Positions 19,594-27,544 of a stretch of DNA of 33,933 bases are shown here, piece after piece (position 1 is the first letter of the stretch; the number at the start of each line of letters is the position of its first letter). Below the pieces are notes generated by a model, which searched no databases, was not told the DNA's origin, and saw nothing but the letters and a program-made list of their open reading frames with translations. The DNA comes from Bacillota bacterium (lineage in GTDB: Bacteria; Bacillota; Sulfobacillia; Sulfobacillales; JAIMBI01), in NCBI GenBank assembly GCA_021818685.1, contig JAKATP010000019.1:1-33933 (forward strand). Direction: 5' to 3'. The position numbers and the translations under genes were made by a program.

Positions 19594-19996
19594 CGCGGTA
19601 GCGGGTCACGCCTGGATAGCGAGGCGGCAGCACCTCGGCCACAAAACCGAGGCGGCGATAAAAGCCGATGGCGGCGTCGTCCGTCTCTGCCACCCAGAGC
19701 CGCACGCCCGGGTAGATCTCCCGGACGACCTCCGCCATCAGGCGGCCGAGACCCCGGCCTTCCTGCTCCTCGCGCACGGCTATGTGCAGAATCTCTCCAG
19801 CGCGCACCCCGATGACGCCAGATGGCGTCTCGCGCGAGCCCATTTCGTAAAGCCGGGCGGAGGCCTGCGCGCCGATGTATAACGCCATGAGCCGCGGCCG
19901 GTCCCGGTCGGGGCGTCCGGACGCCCGGCCCAGCACCGGCCAAGCCGCATCGAATCCCGCCACGTCAGTTACCAAAGACAAGACGCCCTTACTCAC
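19559..19996 (-). CDS. GNAT family N-acetyltransferase
   Basis: ILHIAVREEQEGRGLGRLMAEVV (acetyl-CoA loop) and AIGFYRRLGFVAEVLPPRYPG. Probable GTG start at 19996 overlapping the upstream gene's stop. Confidence 0.75.
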   Translation of the reverse strand: MSKGVLSLVTDVAGFDAAWPVLGRASGRPDRDRPRLMALYIGAQASARLYEMGSRETPSGVIGVRAGEILHIAVREEQEGRGLGRLMAEVVREIYPGVRLWVAETDDAAIGFYRRLGFVAEVLPPRYPGVTRYRVSWTAPPGTRV

Positions 19997-20552
19997 GCCT
20001 GCTGCGCCCCCACTCGTCCTCCAGCATGGCGTACACCACCCAGTCATCGAATCCGTGGTCGTGGCGGACGACCCCGCGGAGGACCCCCTCTTGACGAAAA
20101 CCGAGTCGTTCAGGTACGCGGCGGCTCCGTACATTATCGGGATGCACGTTGATGACGACTCGATGCATGCCACGCGCTGTGAAAAGGTCGTCGATAACGG
20201 CGTGGCAGGCCCGGGTCGCAAGCCCCTGTCCCTGCTCCGACGCGGCCACCCAGTAGCCTAGAGCAACGGAACGGTGCCGCAGACTCCCACAGTTGGGAGT
20301 CACGCCACCAATGAGCCGCTCACCCCGCCAGATCCCGACGCTCATCAGACCGTCGCGCGCCCAGATTTCGAGCTTGAGCTCGATGAACCGGCGGGCGTCG
20401 TCGAGTCCATAGCCATCGCGGGGCCAGTTGAGCCATCGCCGGATGTGGGCCTGGTTCTCCACCAGCGCCTCCACCATCCGCGGCGCCATCGTCAAATCCC
20501 AGGGCCGGAGCTCCGCCGAATCCGTCAAGCGGGCCGAGAATAAGAGCGCCAT
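19989..20552 (-). CDS. GNAT family N-acetyltransferase (RimJ/RimL type)
   Basis: ELRPWDLTMAPRMVEAL, ALGYWVAASEQGQGLATRACHAVIDDLF, NVHPDNVRSRRVPERLGFRQEG. ATG 20552. Confidence 0.85.
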   Translation of the reverse strand: MALLFSARLTDSAELRPWDLTMAPRMVEALVENQAHIRRWLNWPRDGYGLDDARRFIELKLEIWARDGLMSVGIWRGERLIGGVTPNCGSLRHRSVALGYWVAASEQGQGLATRACHAVIDDLFTARGMHRVVINVHPDNVRSRRVPERLGFRQEGVLRGVVRHDHGFDDWVVYAMLEDEWGRSRRE

Positions 20553-20553
20553 C

Positions 20554-21153
20554 TTAATCTGCCGTCTTCTGGATGAAGAGCTCGCCGTTCCCGATCGGGA
20601 CCAGCACCTCACGCACGCCGGGTGTGGCCGCCACTGCTTGCCGGAACGCCGTGAGCTCGGCCGCCTTGTCGACGGCGTTGTCCACTACCAAGAGCCCCCG
20701 CGGCGCCAGCACGCGCTCCAAAGCCGGCCACCAACCGACGTACTCGCCGCGCTCCGAGTCAAGAAACAGAAAGTCCACGCTCTCGGACTGCCGAGCTCGT
20801 ACATACTCGCCCGCATCCTGCACCAGGAGCTCTATCCGGGACGCCACACCGGCCTCCTCAAAGTTCCTTCGCGCCATCTCCGCCTTCCTCTGGCTTATTT
20901 CCACCGTGACCAGCGTGGCAAGTTCCTGACCCGGCCCCGACAGCGCGTCTGCCCACCAGATGGTGGAGTATCCGTTCGAGGTTCCAATCTCAAGGAGATG
21001 GGCCGGCCTTAGAGCCCGTATCACCATCCACAAGAGAAGCCCTGTGTCCCGGGTGATGTTGAGCATCTTGTCCGCCCGATCTGTGGCGCGGGCATCGTTG
21101 TCTTCCCCGAAGCGCTTTAAGCGCTCCAACAACGCTTCTCTTTCTGGTCCCAT
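20554..21153 (-). CDS. Class I SAM-dependent O-methyltransferase
   Basis: LLEIGTSNGYSTIWWADAL (SAM motif I), VDFLFLDSERGEYVGWWPALERVLAPRGLLVVDN. Confidence 0.85.
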   Translation of the reverse strand: MGPEREALLERLKRFGEDNDARATDRADKMLNITRDTGLLLWMVIRALRPAHLLEIGTSNGYSTIWWADALSGPGQELATLVTVEISQRKAEMARRNFEEAGVASRIELLVQDAGEYVRARQSESVDFLFLDSERGEYVGWWPALERVLAPRGLLVVDNAVDKAAELTAFRQAVAATPGVREVLVPIGNGELFIQKTAD

Positions 21154-21753
21154 CCTGTGAGACCGCCTCCCCATCTGGAATGACGGACCTATGGCGCACA
21201 GCATCCGTCGCAAAGCCTCCGGCCGGTAGGAGGAGAGGCGTCTTACGCCGCGGCGGCAGCAAGAACTGCCGCCTCTCCGCCACCCATGGGATAAGCATAC
21301 CGTGGTAGCGTCGGTAGAGCGTCTTTCCCCATCCGCCAAAAGCGGCGACGGATCGGCGAGACCGTCCACGGGCCAGGTCTCCCGGCCGATGAACGCCGCC
21401 TCCCCGCGAAAGATCTCTGACTTTCCGACGCCAGGATGTCGGCGGCGTCTAATACATCAAGACCCTACGGCTAAAACCGTTCGGGCCAAGACGATTCACA
21501 TGCATCCCCGAGTGCTGCACCATTTGCTCAAGGCGGGCGGGGGAAGGGCGATGGCAGCGACGAGAATGTCCGCCGCCCGCACGTCGATGTCAAGACCTGC
21601 GGCGAGACTTTAGCCGTCGCGGGCCATGGCGTCGGGCCCGGCCGCCGGATGTGAGACAGCGGCTGGGGCGGGCGGTCCAGACATCGACGTCGTCAAGCCA
21701 GACTGTCTCCGCCCCTCCTCCCACGGCACGACCCGGAACACCTACAAAGCCAC

Positions 21754-22515
21754 TCAGGCCCGTACCGGTCCCCAGACCGTTACGGTGCCAATGGCCGCAA
21801 ACCCGAGCCGCTCCAGAATAGGCGCCGAGGTCCCGCGATTCGCGTATACGGCTGCAAATGCGGACCCGGACGTGGTGCGGGCCGCGTCCAACCGGGCCCG
21901 CACCACGGCACTGTAGAGTCCGTGTCGGCGATAAGCGGGGTGGGTGGCGCCTCCGAATAGGAGGAGCCACGGACCAAAGTCGGTGTATCCTCCACTCGCT
22001 CGCGCTATGCCGTCCTCCCCGGGCACCAGGAAAAGCCGCCGCGCCCTCCCATAGCGCCCCCATTCGCGAACCAGCTTTCGACCTGCCAGCAGGGGTTCGT
22101 CAAATACGAGGTGATCAAGGCGCACTGTCTGCTCGAAGTCTGCGAGATGAGAGGCTTCCCGTACGGCCACGTCAGCGAGCGGGTCCTGGGGCCAATGTTC
22201 GCGCGCCAACACCAGCACCGCTTCCACCATCTCGCACAGGTAACCATGACCCGAAAGCCACTCCGTTAAACCAGGGGTCTCAAACGGGCCGACCGTGAAG
22301 CGAGGAGGTACCTGATATCGAAGCCAGAGCGTTTCCAAGAAGCCCGCCAGATCTCCAGGTGGGACCCGAACGCGCAAGACCGAAGCACCGAGCCCATCCG
22401 CGTCGGGCAGTGTACCGAAACTCCCATACGCGTCTTCCCAGGGCTGCGACCCCGGCCAGATTTCTGGACGGCTCGCCTCGATCATCGCCCACAGACGGGC
22501 CGAATCCCTCTCCAT
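21754..22515 (-). CDS. GNAT family N-acetyltransferase
   Basis: LLLFGGATHPAYRRHGLYSAVVRARLDAARTTSGSAFAAVYANRGTSAPILERLGFAAIGTV; start ATG 22515 with GGAAGG upstream. Confidence 0.8.
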   Translation of the reverse strand: MERDSARLWAMIEASRPEIWPGSQPWEDAYGSFGTLPDADGLGASVLRVRVPPGDLAGFLETLWLRYQVPPRFTVGPFETPGLTEWLSGHGYLCEMVEAVLVLAREHWPQDPLADVAVREASHLADFEQTVRLDHLVFDEPLLAGRKLVREWGRYGRARRLFLVPGEDGIARASGGYTDFGPWLLLFGGATHPAYRRHGLYSAVVRARLDAARTTSGSAFAAVYANRGTSAPILERLGFAAIGTVTVWGPVRA

Positions 22516-23182
22516 CGTGACTCATCCTTCCGGGCGGGTCCTCCTCAGCATCATGCACGTTCTCGATGAAAGGACGCCCACTCGTCGTGCACCCTCCGGA
22601 CCTTTGTCATCCAGCGCGCGCCTGATCTTCACCGCCGAAGCCCCGCGCCAGGCGAGGTGATGACGCGCATTGTCGGGCGACCATCACCGGATGACGGAGC
22701 CGCCGCGTACGGTCCCCGACGGTCCACCCCGTAGACAGATGTTCGACAGGCTTAGGAGAGAAACCCTGTATCCAGAGCGCGTGGCTCCCACGACCCGACC
22801 CCGCCGGATCCGCAAGCTTTCCCGAGCGTCAGCCGACACCCGTCCGCGGAGGGATACACGAGGCTCGGCCTTCTTGGCTTCTCTTGGTGTAACCGCAGTC
22901 GAAGATGAGGTCGATGCCGGCGGGCGCGCCCGCACGCGTCCGTCCAGAGTCGAAACGCCTACGGTTTTCATGGACCGGGTGGGTGGACGGAGCGGGCGAC
23001 ACCTCGTGTCCCCGGACATGGTTCTAGTGAGGGTGTACGTGATCCAAAGCGCCAAGGGCGAACGGTCATCGTCATCCGCTTTCCCCCGTGGAGGCCAGAT
23101 AACGCGTCTCCATCTCGATGCGTTGACCGCGCGACCTTGGAGGCGATGACGGCGTTCGCGAGCCGGAGCACAAAAAGGAGAC

Positions 23183-23213
23183 AAAAAGGGGGAGGCGGGT
23201 TCCCCCGCCTCCC
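23183..23213 (-). terminator. Rho-independent terminator for SBP-2
   Basis: Hairpin GGGAGGCGGG-GGAA-CCCGCCTCCC on the minus strand followed by CCTTTTTGT, directly after the SBP-2 stop. Confidence 0.8.
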
Positions 23214-23228
23214 TGCCGGCTCCCGTTT

Positions 23229-24947
23229 TCACTTGCCGACCTTCCAGTAGTTGTACTCCACGTAGCCCGAGATGGCGTTCGTGTAGCGATTGACCCCATG
23301 GAGGCCATCCTCCACCACCTGAAGGCCCGTCGACGTCGGGAGGAAGATGACCGGGAGATCCTTGGCTGCGAACGCCTGGTACGCGTCGAGCGTCTTGGTC
23401 GCATGAGCAGGGCTTTGGGGTGCCACCGATGCCGCGATGAGGCGGTTCATCGTAGGACTGTTGTAGTCTCCCCCATTAGCCGGGGAATTTGAGGCGAACA
23501 GCTGGTCGCCCGTCGGATCGGTGGCGCCGTAGCACCAGCCGCCACCCCACCACTCGAACTGGTAGGTCTTGACGGTGGTCGCAATCACCTGGTTGAACGG
23601 TTCCTCCTTGATGGTGGCCTTGATGCCTTCCTTGGCCCAGTCTGACGTGATCAACTGGGCAATGTTGGTGTCCGTGTTAGAACCGGAGGCAACCAGGAAC
23701 TGGAACTCCAGCTTCTGCCCGTTCTTCTCCATCACCCCGTGTACCATATGCCACCCGTCAGCTTCCAGGATCTTGATGCCCCGCTGGATGTTGAATGGGT
23801 ATGGATCCTTGAGGCTCTTGTCGAAGAAGGGGTTCTGCGGTAGGGCCGGAACGGGATCGTAGGTCTGGTATGCGAGCCCGTTGTAGAAGCTCTTGATGAT
23901 GGCCGGCTGATCGATCCCGAGCTGGAGCGCCTGGCGCACCGCCAATTGCTGGAACACCTTGCCGATTCCACCAGGGGCTTGATCGGAAAGGTTCGGCTGC
24001 ATGTAGTTGAAGCAGAAGCTGTAAGGCGCCCTCTCCACCCGGTAGTACTTGGGGAGCTGACTCACATCTTTGTCGTACGAGGTTGGAATCCCCGCGGTTG
24101 CGAACACACCCTTCCGCAGGCCGGCAAAGAGATTCGCGTTGGACGTCTCGTACTCGAACAAGAGCTCTTTGATCGTAGGCTTCTTGAGCGTGTACTTGGG
24201 GTTGGCGACGAGCGTCCAGTACTCGTCGTTGACGTACTTTCCGAACGCGTATGGACCGTCGATCACCTTGAAAGCCGGATTCGAGGGCGTATTGGAGATC
24301 TTGTTAATGTAGGACAGCTCCTGGTTCATGTTGGAGTACTTGTCCCAGGTCGCCTTGGGAATCGGTACCAGACTGGTGATCCCGTTGTATTCGAACCAGA
24401 CGGGATTGAGTGGCTTATTGAGGGTAATGACAACCGTGTACGGCCCGGTAGCCACGACGCTCTTCCAGTCCTGGGGGATACCGCCGCTGCCGACGCCGCA
24501 GTATTCCCACGGAGCGTTGGGCTTGGCCGAGGCGGCTATAATGTCCCAGGCATAGACGACATCCTGCGCCGTCACCGGGGTACCGTTGGTCCAATGCCAG
24601 TTGTGGTGGAGAGCAATGGTGTAGACGGTGTCGTTCTTCGAAACGGTAATCCCGGACGCCACCGATTTGGCGAAGTCAAACTTGTCCTTCGTGTTCACGA
24701 ACAGTAACGGGGCGTACATTTGAGAGGTGATGGTCCCGTTCTCCACGCTGCAAGCCGCGGACGAGACGATCGGGAAATAGTCATTCGGTTCGATCTGCAC
24801 GCCCTGCTCCATCTTGATCACGTTGTTGTTGAGACCGGGTCCCACGCTGCTGCTGGTGGTCGCGCTGCCGGCGCCACAGCCGGCCAAGACCAAAGCCCCG
24901 GCTCCTATGAGGGCAAATGCCCATCCGTTCCATCGACGCGACTTCAC
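23229..24947 (-). CDS. ABC transporter substrate-binding lipoprotein, family 5, SBP-2 (close paralogue of SBP-1)
   Basis: MKSRRWNGWAFALIGAGALVLAGCGAGS lipobox; nearly colinear with SBP-1 over the full length (one residue length difference), ending in the same VEYNYWKVGK. GTG start preceded by GAGGAGG. Confidence 0.92.
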   Translation of the reverse strand: MKSRRWNGWAFALIGAGALVLAGCGAGSATTSSSVGPGLNNNVIKMEQGVQIEPNDYFPIVSSAACSVENGTITSQMYAPLLFVNTKDKFDFAKSVASGITVSKNDTVYTIALHHNWHWTNGTPVTAQDVVYAWDIIAASAKPNAPWEYCGVGSGGIPQDWKSVVATGPYTVVITLNKPLNPVWFEYNGITSLVPIPKATWDKYSNMNQELSYINKISNTPSNPAFKVIDGPYAFGKYVNDEYWTLVANPKYTLKKPTIKELLFEYETSNANLFAGLRKGVFATAGIPTSYDKDVSQLPKYYRVERAPYSFCFNYMQPNLSDQAPGGIGKVFQQLAVRQALQLGIDQPAIIKSFYNGLAYQTYDPVPALPQNPFFDKSLKDPYPFNIQRGIKILEADGWHMVHGVMEKNGQKLEFQFLVASGSNTDTNIAQLITSDWAKEGIKATIKEEPFNQVIATTVKTYQFEWWGGGWCYGATDPTGDQLFASNSPANGGDYNSPTMNRLIAASVAPQSPAHATKTLDAYQAFAAKDLPVIFLPTSTGLQVVEDGLHGVNRYTNAISGYVEYNYWKVGK

Positions 24948-24963
24948 GATGTTCCTCCTCTCG

Positions 24964-25076
24964 GGACGGACTAAATGCCGTCCGTGTCTAAAGCCAATGA
25001 AGGGGCGCTCACGCCGTTTGTTGTATTGGTAACACCCTTGTATTGCGCTGAACAGCCTTTAATTTGGGCGTTACCA
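24964..25076 (-). promoter_or_regulatory. SBP-2 upstream regulatory region with two inverted repeats
   Basis: Leader hairpin GGACGG/CCGTCC (24964-24969, 24978-24983); spaced inverted repeat TGGTAACaCCC (25027-25037) / GGGcGTTACCA (25066-25076), 10 of 11 paired. Confidence 0.4.
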
Positions 25077-26125
25077 GGTGATTGTGCGACAAACAGTTCC
25101 AACGCAATCTTATTCCACACCCTATACCTACACAACACAGGGACGTTTCTTCAGCGTCCGCGCACCATGCGGGCTTCTCCTGGCTCATGGCACCCGGGAC
25201 GGGAATGTCCTCCGAAAGTGCGAGAGATTTCAGGATGAGCTGGCGCCGGGACGCCCCCTGCCAGGCAGCGAGCGGACAGGGGCGGCGCTCAACCGTCGGA
25301 GGGCACGGCCAGCACCTCCCTTTACGCGCTTCGGCGGAGGGAGGGCGACGGAGTTGAAGCCCGGAGGGCCCGCTAAATGGGCGGGAGACCGGCGCGATTC
25401 CCTCGCCCGGGCCGGCGCGCGCCTATCACAGGTTATGCGCAAGGGTCTCCATCGCCCGCAAACCGAACCGATAGAGCGCCATGAGGGGCCGTTCGACGAA
25501 CGCGCGGGTCCCCTCACCGCGCGAGAGCTCCTCCAGGGTCCAGTAAAGGGGGCGCATCAAGGCGGAATCAACGAAGACCCAAGGCGGTCCCGTCCGACTG
25601 ATCGCCCTGGAGTCGGGACGGGCGGCGCAGCAGGGAAAGCGGTTCGGCACACGAGACGTCTTCTCGCGGCCCCGGAAGTGATGCGGCGAATGGCGGCCGC
25701 CCGGGAGCGGACCCCCCGGCGCCGGATTCGTGCCTTCCGCTGGGGAACGGGGGTTAGCTTGAGGGCGGAGCGGCGGCATTGACAGATCTCGTCCGGTTCC
25801 AGATCCGCGTCGCGTGGATGCCCGCGACAGGACCGCCCGGCACCACGCGTTCGGCGAGATAGGGAGCCGGGATCGCGGGACTGGAGCTCCCTCCGGCCCC
25901 CACATCCCTCGGGGACAGGCCGTAGTTTGCGAGGAGCGCGGGTGGTCCGGCTTCGTACCAGTGGTTCGTCATTTCATCCCGTTCCCGGAACGCACCTGCA
26001 CACCCCCAACTGCGCACGGTGTACTCCCGAACGATCTGGCGCCTCCCATCGTAATCAGAGGCGGCATCCGGGCGCTTTGTGCCGCGGGTGCATGGAAAAT
26101 GCCCCGCTCACCCCGGTGCCGCCTG

Positions 26126-26728
26126 CTATTCGATGCGCGCTCCCAGCGCCTGCACGATCTGCAAGGCCTGGGGAGGTTCCAGGCGGGCGCCGGCAAGACT
26201 CACGTCCCGAAAGTCGATGCCGGAAAGTTCAGCCCCGCGAAAGTCGGCATCCCGCAGGCGGGCACGTGTGAGGACCGCCCCTGTGAGATCGGCGCGGCGA
26301 AAGCTGGCACCTCGTAAGTCCGCTTCATAGAGATCAGTTTCTCTGAGTGCCACGCCATCGAAGGTCAGCCGCGAAAGATCTGCCATTCTGAGCGCCGCAT
26401 AAGACCAGTTGCCCCCGGAGATGCGAGCGGCCAGGAAACGAACCTCCTGAAACTCGGAGCCCGTCATCTTCATCTGCATGAGCTCGGCCCCGAAGAAGTC
26501 CACGCCTTCGAGGCGGCAATTCATAAAGGCGGTCTCGCTCTGGTGCGACCCGTTGAACTTGACATCCGTAAACCGGCACGCCTCAAACACGTCATGGTCG
26601 AGGTCCGTCTCGGCGGCATCCACCCCCCGGAAGGTGCAGCGTACAAAGTGAGCTCCGCGGCGCCCGGCTTCGACCGGCCACGCGGTAAAACGGCGGTCGT
26701 GCACCACCCCGTCCAACCCATCGGACAT
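26126..26728 (-). CDS. Pentapeptide-repeat protein, Qnr-like
   Basis: Many A(D/N)LxX-type repeats (FRGVDAAETDL, ADLRGASFRRADLTGAVLTRARLRDADFRGAEL); C-terminal LAGARLEPPQALQIVQALGARIE resembles the Qnr C-terminus. Confidence 0.88.
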   Translation of the reverse strand: MSDGLDGVVHDRRFTAWPVEAGRRGAHFVRCTFRGVDAAETDLDHDVFEACRFTDVKFNGSHQSETAFMNCRLEGVDFFGAELMQMKMTGSEFQEVRFLAARISGGNWSYAALRMADLSRLTFDGVALRETDLYEADLRGASFRRADLTGAVLTRARLRDADFRGAELSGIDFRDVSLAGARLEPPQALQIVQALGARIE

Positions 26729-26994
26729 CCGACCTGCTCCCTCCCGGGCGTCGCGGACGCGCGCCTCACTCGCTCTTGCCCGCCGGACGGACTCCGGCCA
26801 GCCTCATGCGCTCATCGATGCGTGATCGCATCATCCACCTGCCTGCCTGACATTCCGCGTGCGCTTGGGCTACTCGCGCGGTGCCCCCGGACCTGCCCCA
26901 CCCACCGCCGGGCATCAGATCCACGAGCCTCGCCCCCGACCTCCAGGCGAAACGGTTCGCCCGTGCCGTGGAGCGCCGTCACATCGACATCCAT

Positions 26995-27027
26995 TCTAGG
27001 CCCTCTCTAGGCCCTCTCTAGGCCCTC
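26995..27027. repeat. Tandem repeat, 3 x 11 bp TCTAGGCCCTC
   Basis: Exact copies at 26995-27005, 27006-27016, 27017-27027. Confidence 0.95.
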
Positions 27028-27544
27028 TAACCCCTGAAACCACATCGCCAACACATCCCGCACTGCCGTGGGCTCCTCGATGGTGCTCCCACGGCGAACC
27101 GCCGCTCGACAAAAGCATGTGCAAAAGGACGAGCGGTGGGCCCCATAGCGGTACGGGATGTACGCCAAACCTTGCCCTACGTTCAGTTGGTCGGTGGCCG
27201 GAAGGCCCTCTTCTAAAAGACGCCACGCGCACCGGGTCCGGCCGATCCGCCGGGAAATGGATTGGGACCACGTCCTCCGCGTCGGGGACGAGCGGACTCC
27301 GGGATGCCGCCCTAGCCATAGCCCCCGGGGTCCGGACGGCTACGGGGGTGGGTTCGTGGAAGACCACTCGTCGCCGGCCGGTGTTCAGTCCCCCGACGGA
27401 GGATGGGAGAGAGGAAAGATGGGCGGCACACGTATGCGGGCGCAGACGACCCCTCTGTCCCGCGTTCCCGTACACGGCCCCGGACGGCCCCCTGCAACCA
27501 TCCGCCCGGCGGCCACGTTTGACGGATCACCAGGGAGGTGCCGT

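Noticed and set aside
22684-23232. 182-aa minus-strand ORF overlapping the SBP-2 end
   Set aside because: Runs through the SBP-2 terminator hairpin; Arg/Ser-rich with no recognisable domain.
23946-24707. 253-aa plus-strand ORF
   Set aside because: Antisense shadow of SBP-2; a similar shadow ORF is seen opposite SBP-1 (12262..12906).
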